Source of the DNA: Mycobacterium angelicum
GTDB taxonomy: Bacteria > Actinomycetota > Actinomycetes > Mycobacteriales > Mycobacteriaceae
Assembly (NCBI RefSeq): GCF_002086155.1
Contig: NZ_MVHE01000058.1
Coordinates: 1 to 32,646, forward strand
Direction of reading: 5' to 3'
Length of the DNA stretch: 32,646 nucleotides
The translations under genes and the position numbers were made by a program. The notes below the pieces were generated by a model. The model was given only the letters and a program-made list of their open reading frames with translations. It did not search any database and was not told the origin of the DNA. Within the stretch, counting starts at the first letter, position 1, and each line of letters starts with the position of its first letter. Below are positions 7,330 to 15,893 of this stretch, one piece after another.

Positions 7330-10137
7330 TCAGTCCACGTGCGTCGGTGGGCCGGCGGGCCGGCCCGCCGCCCGCCGCCGGCGCGGACGCTCGGCAGCCA
7401 CCGCTAAGTCCATGGGCTCGGACTCGTCTGCATCAGAATCTTCATCGTCGTCGTCTTCTGAGTCCGCGAGATCCTCATCGAGGTCGTCGTCGTCGTCCTC
7501 GACCTCCTCCTCGTCGTCATCCTCGTCGACGTCCTCGTCGAGGTCTTCGTCGTCGAGGTCGTCGTCGTCATCGAGGTCGTCGAGTTCGTCCTCGTCTTCG
7601 TCAGCGTCTTCGGTGTCCTCGAAGTCTTCAGTGTCGTCGGTGTCTTCGGCGTCTTGGAGTACGGCGGCAACCTGCTCATCGGCCTGTTCATCGACCGATT
7701 CGGTGATCTCCTCATCGGAGACGTCGGATTCCTCGTCGCCGCGTTCGGCCATTGAGCCCGCCGCCATCGCCTTGAACATCGGGTGCTCGCCCGGAGCGTG
7801 GGCCGGGACCTTGGCCACGACGCCCTTGTCACTCGGCTCCTCGGCACGGCTCTTTTTCGAACGCCGGCTGCGCCGCCCGCCCGACTCGGATTTGCGTCCG
7901 GTCGCCGGGGCCGAATCGACGGGATCGGCGTGCAACACGATGCCGCGACCGCTGCAGTTCGGGCACGACGTCGAGAAGGCCTCGATCAGACCGGTCCCCA
8001 AGCGCTTGCGGGTGAGCTGCACCAGACCCAGCGAGGTCACCTCGGACACCTGGTGGCGAGTGCGGTCGCGGGCCAGCGACTCGGTCAGCCGGCGCAGTAC
8101 CAGGTCGCGATTGGACTCGAGCACCATGTCGATGAAGTCGATCACCACGATGCCGCCGATGTCGCGCAACCGCAGCTGCCGCACGATTTCCTCGGCCGCC
8201 TCGAGGTTGTTCTTGGTGACCGTCTGCTCGAGGTTTCCCCCGGACCCGGTGAACTTGCCGGTGTTGACGTCGATCACCGTCATCGCTTCGGTCCGGTCGA
8301 TCACCAGCGTGCCGCCCGAGGGCAGCCACACTTTGCGGTCCATCGCCTTAGCCAATTGTTCGTCGATGCGGTGTACCGCGAACACATCCGGACCAGGCTG
8401 CCCCTCCTGTCCAGCCGGCTCGTATTTCGTCAGCTTCGAAACGAGGTCGGGGGCAACGGAATTCACGTAGTCGTTGATGGTGTTCCAGGCATCGTCACCG
8501 GAGACGATGAGCCCGGAGAAGTCCTCGTTGAATAGGTCGCGGATGACTTTGACCAGCACGTCGGGCTCTTCGTAAAGCGCTATTGCGGCACCGGCGGCCT
8601 TCTGCTTTGTCTCGGTCGCCTTGGCATCGATCTGGTTCCAGCGCTCCTGCAACCGCGCGACGTCGGCGCGGATGTCGTCCTCTTTGACCCCTTCGGACGC
8701 GGTGCGGATGATGACGCCCGCGTCGGACGGCACCACCTCGCGCAGGATCTCCTTGAGCCGCTGACGTTCGGTGTCGGGCAGCTTGCGACTGATCCCGGTC
8801 GACGAGGCGCCCGGCACATAAACCAGGTAGCGACCCGCCAGCGACACCTGCGTGGTCAGCCGCGCGCCCTTGTGCCCTACCGGGTCCTTGCTCACCTGCA
8901 CCACGACGTAGTCGCCGGGCTTGAGGGCCTGTTCGATCTTGCGGTCGGCGCCGCCCAGTCCGGCGGCCTCCCAGTTGACCTCACCGGCATACAGCACGCC
9001 GTTGCGGCCGCGGCCGATGTCGACGAATGCCGCCTCCATCGACGGCAGCACGTTCTGCACGATGCCGAGGTAGATGTTGCCCACCAACGATGCAGAGGCA
9101 GCAGAAGTCACGAAATGCTCGACGACGATGCCGTCTTCGAGCACGGCGATCTGGGTGTAGCGCGCGCCCGGATGCGGAGCCTCGGTGCGGACCCTGTCGC
9201 GCACCACCATCACCCGCTCGACGGCCTCGCGACGCGCCAGGAACTCGGCCTCGCTCAATACCGGCGGGCGGCGCCGTCCGGCGTCTCGCCCATCGCGGCG
9301 GCGCTGCCGCTTGGCTTCCAGCCGAGTAGAGCCGTCAATGCCCTTGATCTCGTTGCCGGCGTCTTCGCCGTTGCCCGAGCCGCCGGACTTTCCGGAGCGG
9401 GGCGCCCGTTCGTGCACCACGGTGTTGGGCGGATCGTCGGGTGCCGGTCCCTCGTCGTTGTCATCGCCGGCACCCGACTTACGCCGTCTGCGCCGACGCC
9501 GGCGGCGGTTGCCCGCCTCCGCGGATCCGTTGTCGTCCTCGCCGTTATCGCTGTCCTCGGCGTCTTCTGCGTCCTGGTCGTCACCGGAATCGTCGGTCTC
9601 GCCGTCGTCGCCTGCCTGCCCTTGGCCGTCGGCGCCGCCCTGTTCGCCCCGCCCGCGGCCGCGCCCGCGACGACCGCGGCGCCGCCGCCGGTTCGCCGGC
9701 CGGTCGGTCTGTTCGTCGTCCTCGTCGGCTTCGAGGTCGTCGCCGTCGTCGGCCGCGGAATCGTCGCCGGCGTCCTCCTCGGCTGCCACCGGTTGCGGAG
9801 AAACGAACAGCGGCATGTAGTGCGGCCGCTGCTCGGCGGGCTCCGCCGACGCCGGCTGCGGTTCGCGCACCGGGGTGCTGACTGGGCTACTGAAGCCCGG
9901 AATGTGCGCTAAAGGCTTGCGGAACAACAGATCCCGAACACGTAGCGCGTCCTCGGGGTCCACGCCGGACTGCACATTGCGCACCTGAATGTTGAGCTCG
10001 GCACAGGCTTCCAACACCTCAGTGGTGGTGTTACCGAGCGCTCGTGCGAGCTGGTGGACTCGCATGCGGCGGTCCGGCAGTTCGTCGTCCTGGGTCGGCT
10101 CGTTTGCTGGGTTTGCAGATGGCGCGCCGTCTACCAC
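7330..10137 (-). CDS. rne: Ribonuclease E/G
   Basis: The main endoribonuclease for rRNA processing and mRNA decay, 935 residues, about the mycobacterial length. Order: an IF2N-like helical segment at 25-75; a disordered acidic and Arg-rich region at about 120-290, including runs of Arg at 149-163 and 211-219; an S1 RNA-binding domain at about 350-440; and the catalytic core to about 720, with IDVNTGKF (Asp623) and VVIDFIDM (Asp667) carrying the metal-binding aspartates. The zinc-link CPNC is at 725-728. The C-terminal 100 or so residues are almost all Asp and Glu, ending in a short Arg/Gly tail. The start is GTG 10137, with GAGGAG a few bases upstream. Disordered arms on both sides of the core are typical of mycobacterial RNase E and serve as protein-binding scaffolds. 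Confidence 0.97.
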   Translation of the reverse strand: MVDGAPSANPANEPTQDDELPDRRMRVHQLARALGNTTTEVLEACAELNIQVRNVQSGVDPEDALRVRDLLFRKPLAHIPGFSSPVSTPVREPQPASAEPAEQRPHYMPLFVSPQPVAAEEDAGDDSAADDGDDLEADEDDEQTDRPANRRRRRGRRGRGRGRGEQGGADGQGQAGDDGETDDSGDDQDAEDAEDSDNGEDDNGSAEAGNRRRRRRRRRKSGAGDDNDEGPAPDDPPNTVVHERAPRSGKSGGSGNGEDAGNEIKGIDGSTRLEAKRQRRRDGRDAGRRRPPVLSEAEFLARREAVERVMVVRDRVRTEAPHPGARYTQIAVLEDGIVVEHFVTSAASASLVGNIYLGIVQNVLPSMEAAFVDIGRGRNGVLYAGEVNWEAAGLGGADRKIEQALKPGDYVVVQVSKDPVGHKGARLTTQVSLAGRYLVYVPGASSTGISRKLPDTERQRLKEILREVVPSDAGVIIRTASEGVKEDDIRADVARLQERWNQIDAKATETKQKAAGAAIALYEEPDVLVKVIRDLFNEDFSGLIVSGDDAWNTINDYVNSVAPDLVSKLTKYEPAGQEGQPGPDVFAVHRIDEQLAKAMDRKVWLPSGGTLVIDRTEAMTVIDVNTGKFTGSGGNLEQTVTKNNLEAAEEIVRQLRLRDIGGIVVIDFIDMVLESNRDLVLRRLTESLARDRTRHQVSEVTSLGLVQLTRKRLGTGLIEAFSTSCPNCSGRGIVLHADPVDSAPATGRKSESGGRRSRRSKKSRAEEPSDKGVVAKVPAHAPGEHPMFKAMAAGSMAERGDEESDVSDEEITESVDEQADEQVAAVLQDAEDTDDTEDFEDTEDADEDEDELDDLDDDDDLDDEDLDEDVDEDDDEEEVEDDDDDLDEDLADSEDDDDEDSDADESEPMDLAVAAERPRRRRAAGRPAGPPTHVD

Positions 10138-10458
10138 GTATTCTCCTCAAGCCCCCGGGCGCGTCCTGTCGACGCGGCCACGCGAGGGCTTCGCTATGGG
10201 CCCGGGCTGCTTCTCCCGAGCTTGTGATGGTCTCGCCCCGAGCGGCTCAGGGAGAACCCACTCGGCGCCGTGCTGAATGACGGCCTGACGTGCCGCGCCG
10301 CATCATGAGATGGCGATGGTCGCGCTTGTCCAAGTCTTCATTCGGGTGTCTGACGCCGGTCTGGCGACGTTCACCCGGAGTCAGTATCCCACATCACTGG
10401 GCCGGTTCACGATGCCCTGACCTGGGTGCCCGCAAACAGCTTGCGGCGCGCCGCTGAA
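10138..10458 (-). promoter_or_regulatory. rne upstream region / probable 5' leader
   Basis: About 320 bases between ndk and rne with no gene. It must contain the rne promoter and leader. An imperfect hairpin can be drawn from TTCTCCC+GAGC at 10211-10221 and GCTC+A+GGGAGAA at 10245-10256, about 75-120 bases before the rne start. RNase E genes are often autoregulated through their leader, so structure here is plausible; the role is inferred. Confidence 0.4.
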
Positions 10459-10869
10459 CTAGCTGCCGGGAAACCAGAGCGCGATCTCGCGCTTGGCCGA
10501 TTCGGGCGAATCAGAACCGTGCACCAGATTGAACTGCGTTTCCAGTCCGAAATCGCCGCGGATGGTGCCTGGCGTGGCCTTTTCCACCGGATCGGTGCCG
10601 CCGGCGAGTTGGCGGAACGCCGCGATGGCTCGCGGTCCCTCCACGATCGCCGCGACAACCGATCCCGAAGTGATGAACTCCAGCAACGACCCGAAAAAGG
10701 CCTTGCCTTCGTGTTCTGCGTAGTGGCTGCTGGCCAGCTCGTCGCTGACCTTCCTGAGCTCGAGCGCGGCAATGGTGAGGCCTTTTCGCTCGATGCGGCT
10801 GATGATCTCGCCGATCAACTGGCGTTCGACGCCGTCCGGCTTGATCAGTACAAGGGTCCGTTCGGTCAC
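10459..10869 (-). CDS. ndk: Nucleoside diphosphate kinase
   Basis: Transfers the gamma phosphate between nucleoside triphosphates and diphosphates through a phosphohistidine. The protein starts TERTLVLIKPDGVERQLIGE and carries NLVHGSDS with the active-site His at about residue 117. Length is 136 residues from GTG 10869, matching M. tuberculosis NdkA as I remember it. An ATG three codons upstream (10878) is possible. The C-terminus ends at the short mycobacterial ALWFPGS. It is a single-gene unit between the lipoprotein terminator and the rne leader. Confidence 0.96.
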   Translation of the reverse strand: MTERTLVLIKPDGVERQLIGEIISRIERKGLTIAALELRKVSDELASSHYAEHEGKAFFGSLLEFITSGSVVAAIVEGPRAIAAFRQLAGGTDPVEKATPGTIRGDFGLETQFNLVHGSDSPESAKREIALWFPGS

Positions 10870-10945
10870 GGTGGACAACAGTAGATGGCCGAGGGCACTG
10901 CCAGAAACTGGCCCCGAACTTGGTGCTCGATCACCGGTCTACATG

Positions 10946-10976
10946 GATCTGCCCGGGACGTTGTCCCGGGCAGATC
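10946..10976 (-). terminator. Hairpin terminator after the small lipoprotein
   Basis: A perfect 14-bp stem (GATCTGCCCGGGAC / GTCCCGGGCAGATC) with a three-base loop, starting 14 bases after the lipoprotein stop codon. There is no T tract after it, as is common for mycobacterial terminators. It would also insulate ndk from upstream transcription. Confidence 0.8.
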
Positions 10977-10990
10977 GTCGGTCAGGTTGA

Positions 10991-11140
10991 CTAGACGCCA
11001 GTGGCGGGCGCCACCACCGCGGCGCCGGCCGGCATTGCCGTCGGGTTCCCCATTCCACCGCTAGCGCAGCCTGCCAGCAGGAGCGCCGAGGCCGTGGCCA
11101 GGGCTGCTCCGAGCAACCGCAGGGTGTTCTTCTTGCTCAT
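10991..11140 (-). CDS. Small predicted lipoprotein, 49 residues
   Basis: A very small predicted lipoprotein of unknown function. From ATG 11140 it reads MSKKNTLRLLGAALATAS, then ALLLAGC: a basic start, a hydrophobic core and a lipobox LLAGC with the lipidated Cys at about residue 24. The mature part is only about 25 residues (CASGGMGNPTAMPAGAAV and a short tail). A ribosome site GAAGG/AAAGG lies just upstream of the ATG, and a strong hairpin terminator follows the stop, so this looks like a real transcription unit. I found no family match from memory. Translation could be longer at the N-terminus (to 11188), but the upstream residues look non-coding. It may be a structural or regulatory lipopeptide; no function is claimed. 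Confidence 0.7.
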   Translation of the reverse strand: MSKKNTLRLLGAALATASALLLAGCASGGMGNPTAMPAGAAVVAPATGV

Positions 11141-11406
11141 CGATGTGCCTTTCCTTCGTTGGACGCATGATCGTTGCGCTACGACCACAAATATCGGATG
11201 CTAGGCCTTTCCAGCGAAAAAAAATATGGCGACATAACCACTGAACCGGGCCCGCGGCGCCGGCCGCGGCGCCGTGCGATGGAACTTACGCTCTACCGGC
11301 TTGACCTGCGCCGCTATCCCATTAGCGGGCTGGTCGCAGGTCACGATTCACCAGCCGGGCAGGCAACCGCGAAAGCGAACGGTTGGCAAACTTCAGTTGC
11401 GCAGCT

Positions 11407-11778
11407 TCAGTCCGGCGGCGGGCGGCGCGGTTCCTGGCGCCGCCGAACCTCGGCACGAAAATAAGCGATCAGGGCCCACACCCCGGCGAACAGCAAGCCA
11501 ATGAACCCCACGCCCGGATAGACCACGAAGCCCGCCAGAAGCACCAGTTGCACGGCGAGGTTCACCCAGATTGCCCAGGGCTTGCGCTGCACCCCGGTGA
11601 GCAGAATCAGAACTACGGCCAGCCCGATCAGGTAGCCCAGCGACGCCGCGGTCAGCCCACCGCCGACCGCTCCGACTACCGGTATCGCCAGCAGCACCAC
11701 AATTGCCTCGAGGATCAGCGTCGCGGCCATGACCGCGCCGAAGCTCTTCCAGGGATCGGCCGGTGGTTGGTCGGTCAC
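11407..11778 (-). CDS. DUF4233-like conserved membrane protein (Rv2446c-type)
   Basis: A 123-residue integral membrane protein of unknown function, conserved downstream of folC in actinobacteria. It begins MTDQPPADPWKSFGAVMAATLILEAIVVLLAIPVV and has about four hydrophobic helices, with a basic and proline-rich cytoplasmic tail (EVRRRQEPRRPPPD). Its ATG overlaps the end of folC by four bases (11775-11778), so the two are translationally coupled and the gene is the last of the valS-folC run. Confidence 0.9.
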   Translation of the reverse strand: MTDQPPADPWKSFGAVMAATLILEAIVVLLAIPVVGAVGGGLTAASLGYLIGLAVVLILLTGVQRKPWAIWVNLAVQLVLLAGFVVYPGVGFIGLLFAGVWALIAYFRAEVRRRQEPRRPPPD

Positions 11779-13184
11779 TGTGGATCACGACCGAACAGAG
11801 TGCGGGCAGCGCCGGCGGTGACGACCGAACCGGTGATGACGATTCCCGCCCCGGCGAAGTCCTCGCCTTCGTCAGCGGCGGCGTCGTCTACCAAGGCCGT
11901 TGCAACATCGATAGCGTCGCGCATATTCGCCGCCGTGGTCACTCGGTCCGGACCAAACCGCTCCTGCGCCGCCAGCGCCAGCGCCTCGACATCCAGCGCG
12001 CGCGGCGACCCATTGTGAGTCACCACAACGGCATCGAAGACCGGCTGCAGCGCGGCGAGAATGCCGTCCACATCCTTTTCGGCCAGCACGCTGATGACAC
12101 CGACCAGGTACCGGAAGTCGAACTCGGCGGCCAGGGTTTGGGCCAGCGCCGCGGCACCGGCCGGATTGTGCGCCGCATCGATCAAAACCGTTGGGGCGCT
12201 GCGCATCCGCTCGAGCCGGCCGGGGCTGGCGACGGCGGCGAAGCCGGCCCGGACCGCGTCGACTTCGAGCTGCCGCTGGGCGCCCGCGCCGAAGAACGCC
12301 TCGACCGCGGCCAGTGCCAACGCCGCGTTGTGCGCCTGATGCTCACCGTGCAGCGGCAGGTAAATGTCGGAGTAGACCCCGCCGAGGCCCTGCAATTGCA
12401 GCACCTGGCCGCCTACCGCGACCTGCCTGCCCAGCACCGCGAACTCGGAGTCCTCGCGGCCGACGAACGCGTCGGCCTTTACCGCTTGGGCCAGCAGGAC
12501 CTCCATCGCCTCGGGGGGCTGACGCGCGATGACCGCCACGGTGTCCGGTGCGGCGTCGGCGGCCCTGGTGATGATGCCCGCCTTCTCGCCGGCGATCCCG
12601 GCGATGTCGGCGCCGAGGTACTCGACGTGGTCAATGCTGATCGGGGTGATGACGGCCACCGGCGCGTTGATCACGTTGGTGGCGTCCCAACGTCCACCCA
12701 TGCCGACCTCGACCACCGCGACGTCGATCGGCGCATCCGCGAAGGCCGCAAACGCCATCGCGGTGAGCACCTCGAACTTGCTCATCGCCGGCCCAGCCGC
12801 GGCCTGCGACTGCTCGTCGATCATCTGCACGAACGGCTCGATCTCCCGGTAGGTTGCCACGTATTGCGCTGGGCTGATTGGCTTTCCGTCGATCGAGATG
12901 CGTTCCACCGCCGACTGCAGATGCGGGCTGGTGTTACGGCCGGTGCGCTGATTGAGCCCAGTGATCAGCGCGTCCACCATGCGGGCCACCGAAGTCTTGC
13001 CGTTGGTGCCCGCGATGTGGATGGACGGATAGCCGAGTTGGGGTGACCCGAGCAGGTCCAGCAATGCGCTGATCCTGCTCAGACTCGGTTCGATGCGGGT
13101 CTCGGGCCAGCGTTGGTCCAACAGGTGCTCGACCTGCAACAGGGACGCGATCTCGTCCGGAGTGGGAGTCACAGCGAAACTCAT
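11775..13184 (-). CDS. folC: Folylpolyglutamate synthase / dihydrofolate synthase
   Basis: Adds glutamate to dihydropteroate and to folates, making and retaining active folate cofactors in the cytosol. The Mur-ligase type P-loop GTNGKTSVARM is at 59-69. ISIDHVEYLG and VVEVGMGGRWDATNV are further FolC motifs, and IDAAHNPAGA in the C-terminal half is part of the second domain. Length is 469 residues from ATG 13184. The start overlaps the valS stop by four bases and the end overlaps the DUF4233 gene by four, so translation of the three is coupled. Confidence 0.96.
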   Translation of the reverse strand: MSFAVTPTPDEIASLLQVEHLLDQRWPETRIEPSLSRISALLDLLGSPQLGYPSIHIAGTNGKTSVARMVDALITGLNQRTGRNTSPHLQSAVERISIDGKPISPAQYVATYREIEPFVQMIDEQSQAAAGPAMSKFEVLTAMAFAAFADAPIDVAVVEVGMGGRWDATNVINAPVAVITPISIDHVEYLGADIAGIAGEKAGIITRAADAAPDTVAVIARQPPEAMEVLLAQAVKADAFVGREDSEFAVLGRQVAVGGQVLQLQGLGGVYSDIYLPLHGEHQAHNAALALAAVEAFFGAGAQRQLEVDAVRAGFAAVASPGRLERMRSAPTVLIDAAHNPAGAAALAQTLAAEFDFRYLVGVISVLAEKDVDGILAALQPVFDAVVVTHNGSPRALDVEALALAAQERFGPDRVTTAANMRDAIDVATALVDDAAADEGEDFAGAGIVITGSVVTAGAARTLFGRDPQ

Positions 13185-15841
13185 TGCAGCGCAGCCAGCC
13201 TGGCCGTGATTCGCTCGGTTTCCTCCTGTGCCACCCGCTGGCGATCGCGGATCTTGCCGACGACGGCTTCGGGCGCCTTGGCCAGAAAGTCCGCGTTGCC
13301 CAGTTTCGCTGCGGTCGATGCCAGCTCCTTTTGCGCTGCGGCCAAGTCCTTTTCGAGACGCCGCCGTTCAGCACCGACATCAATGGTGCCGGAGGTGTCC
13401 AGCTCGACGACGACCGTAGCGCGGCTGAGCCGCACTTCCAGGGACACCGACGCGCGAAAGTCGTCGCCCGGTGCGGTGAGCCAGGCCAGCGACGTCACCG
13501 CGGGCACCTGGCTCCTCAGGTCCGCCTCGTCGACGCCGCCCAATCGCGCCGGCACCTTCTGCCGATCGGCCAGACCCTGGTCACTGCGAAACCGCCGCAC
13601 CTCGGTAACCAGCCGCTGCATATCGGTGACCCGTTGCGCGGCAACCTGGTCCAAAGCGATTCCGGACGACTGCGGCCAGTCGGCGATCACCACCGATTCC
13701 TGATTCGTCAAAGCTTGCCACAGCGCCTCGGTGATGAACGGGATCACCGGGTGCAGTAGCCGCAGCAGGGTGTCCAGACCGGTGGCCAGCACGGCGGTGG
13801 TGTGGGCGAGCCCGTCGGCAAGCTGCGTCTTGGCCAGTTCGACGTACCAGTCGCAGAACTCGTCCCACGCGAAGTGGTAGAGCGACTCGCAGGCGCGGCT
13901 GAATTCGTAGGTGTCGAAGGCCGAATCGACTTCGGCCCTAACCTCTTCCAGCCGCCCCAGAATCCAGCGATCGGCGTCGGTCAGTTCGTCCATCGGCGGT
14001 AGCGGCGCCCCGGAAGCCGTGCTCGCGCCGTTCATCAGCGCGTAACGGGTGGCGTTGAACAACTTGGTGCCGAAATTGCGCGACGCCCGAACCGCATCCT
14101 CGCTGACGGCCAGATCCCCACCGGGACTGGCGCCGCGGGCCAGGGTGAACCGCAACGCGTCGGCCCCGAACTTCTCCACCCAGTCCAGCGGGTCGATGAC
14201 GTTGCCCTTGGACTTGCTCATCTTGCGACCGAACTCGTCGCGGATCAGGCCGTGCAGGAAGACGTCGGTGAACGGCACCTGCGGGCCCCGCCGACCGCCC
14301 AGGGTAATGGCGTCGTCACCGCCGACGAACGTGCCGAACATCATCATCCGCGCCACCCAGAAAAACAGGATGTCGTAACCGGTGACCAAAACGCTTGTCG
14401 GATAGAACTTTTCCAGCTCCGGTGTCTGCGAGGGCCAACCCAGTGTGGAGAAGGGCCACAGCGCGGAGGAGAACCAGGTGTCCAGCACGTCTGCGTCCTG
14501 TTCCCAGCCCTCGGGTGGCGCTTCGTCCGGGCCAACACACACCTGTTCGCCGTTGGGCCCGTACCAGATCGGGATGCGGTGGCCCCACCACAGCTGTCGC
14601 GATATGCACCAGTCGTGCATGTCGTCGACCCAGGAGAACCAGCGCGGTTCCAGGCTTGCGGGGTGAATCACCGTGTCGCCGTTGCGCACCGCGTCGCCGG
14701 CGGCTTTGGCCAGCGACTCGACCCGCACCCACCATTGCAGCGACAGCCGTGGCTCGATCGGCTCACCGCTGCGCTCGGAGTGTCCGACACTGTGCAGGTA
14801 AGGCCGCTTTTCCGCCACCACGCGGCCCTGGGCCGCGAGTGCTTCCCGCACCTTAACCCGGGCTTCGAAACGGTCCAGGCCGTCGAATTGTGTTCCGGTG
14901 TCCACGATCCGGCCCTTGGTGTCCAGGATCGAGGGCATGGGCAGCTGGTGTCGCATCCCGATCTCGAAGTCGTTCGGGTCGTGTGCGGGCGTGACTTTGA
15001 CTGCGCCGGTGCCGAATTCGGGATCCACGTGATCGTCGGCGACGACGATCAGCTCCCGGTCCACAAACGGGTGCGGCAAGCTGGTGCCGACCAGGTGCCG
15101 GTAACGCTCGTCGTCGGGATGCACCGCAATCGCGGTGTCGCCCAGCATGGTCTCCACCCGGGTGGTGGCGACCACGATGTGGGGTTGCGAGTCGTCCAGC
15201 GAGCCGTACCGGAACGACACCAGCTCACCCTCGATATCGAGGTAGTTGACCTCCAGGTCGGAGATGGCCGTCTGCAGCACCGGGGACCAGTTGACCAGGC
15301 GCTCGGCCCGATACACCAGCCCGGCGTCGTAGAGCCTCTTGAAGATCGTGCGGACCGCGCGCGACAGGCCCTCGTCCATGGTGAACCGGTCGCGGCTCCA
15401 GTCCACCCCGTCGCCCAGCCGGCGCATCTGGCCGCCGATGGCGCCGCCGGACTCGCGCTTCCAGTCCCACACCTTCTCGACGAACAGCTCGCGGCCGAAG
15501 TCCTCCTTGGTCTTGCCGTCGACCGCAAGCTGCTTTTCCACCACGCTCTGGGTCGCGATACCCGCGTGGTCCATGCCCGGCTGCCACAACACCTCGTAAC
15601 CCTGCATCCGCTTGCGGCGGGTCAAGGCGTCCATCATGGTGTGTTCCAGCGCGTGGCCCATGTGCAGGCTGCCGGTCACGTTCGGCGGCGGCAGCACGAT
15701 CGAGTAGCCGGGCTTGCCGCTGGCCGGGTCCGCCGTGAAGTATCCGGCGTCCACCCACCTCTGGTAGATCGCGTCCTCCATCGCAGCCGGATCCCAGGTC
15801 TTGGGCAGCTGGTCGTCGGCGGGGCGGGGTCTGGCGGTCAC
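13181..15841 (-). CDS. valS: Valine--tRNA ligase
   Basis: Charges tRNA-Val in the cytosol. It is a class I synthetase of 886 residues. The ATP site HIGH-type sequence NVTGSLHMGHAL is at 54-65 and KMSKSKGN at about 540. The editing domain lies between, with VVATTRVETMLGDTAIAVHP. The anticodon-binding helical domain and a C-terminal coiled-coil arm (about the last 70 residues, ERRRLEKDLAAAQKELA) complete the normal ValRS plan. It is preceded by the lectin-LysM gene on the same strand after 52 bases and followed by folC with overlap. Confidence 0.97.
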   Translation of the reverse strand: MTARPRPADDQLPKTWDPAAMEDAIYQRWVDAGYFTADPASGKPGYSIVLPPPNVTGSLHMGHALEHTMMDALTRRKRMQGYEVLWQPGMDHAGIATQSVVEKQLAVDGKTKEDFGRELFVEKVWDWKRESGGAIGGQMRRLGDGVDWSRDRFTMDEGLSRAVRTIFKRLYDAGLVYRAERLVNWSPVLQTAISDLEVNYLDIEGELVSFRYGSLDDSQPHIVVATTRVETMLGDTAIAVHPDDERYRHLVGTSLPHPFVDRELIVVADDHVDPEFGTGAVKVTPAHDPNDFEIGMRHQLPMPSILDTKGRIVDTGTQFDGLDRFEARVKVREALAAQGRVVAEKRPYLHSVGHSERSGEPIEPRLSLQWWVRVESLAKAAGDAVRNGDTVIHPASLEPRWFSWVDDMHDWCISRQLWWGHRIPIWYGPNGEQVCVGPDEAPPEGWEQDADVLDTWFSSALWPFSTLGWPSQTPELEKFYPTSVLVTGYDILFFWVARMMMFGTFVGGDDAITLGGRRGPQVPFTDVFLHGLIRDEFGRKMSKSKGNVIDPLDWVEKFGADALRFTLARGASPGGDLAVSEDAVRASRNFGTKLFNATRYALMNGASTASGAPLPPMDELTDADRWILGRLEEVRAEVDSAFDTYEFSRACESLYHFAWDEFCDWYVELAKTQLADGLAHTTAVLATGLDTLLRLLHPVIPFITEALWQALTNQESVVIADWPQSSGIALDQVAAQRVTDMQRLVTEVRRFRSDQGLADRQKVPARLGGVDEADLRSQVPAVTSLAWLTAPGDDFRASVSLEVRLSRATVVVELDTSGTIDVGAERRRLEKDLAAAQKELASTAAKLGNADFLAKAPEAVVGKIRDRQRVAQEETERITARLAALQ

Positions 15842-15893
15842 CGGTCAATTCTAGGAACCGCTACTTACGGGCGTGTAAGCGCCCAAACCCGCC

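Noticed and set aside
7412..8470. Long serine-rich plus-strand frame opposite rne
   Set aside because: It arises from the Asp/Glu codons of the RNase E tail read in antisense. No ribosome site or domain supports it.
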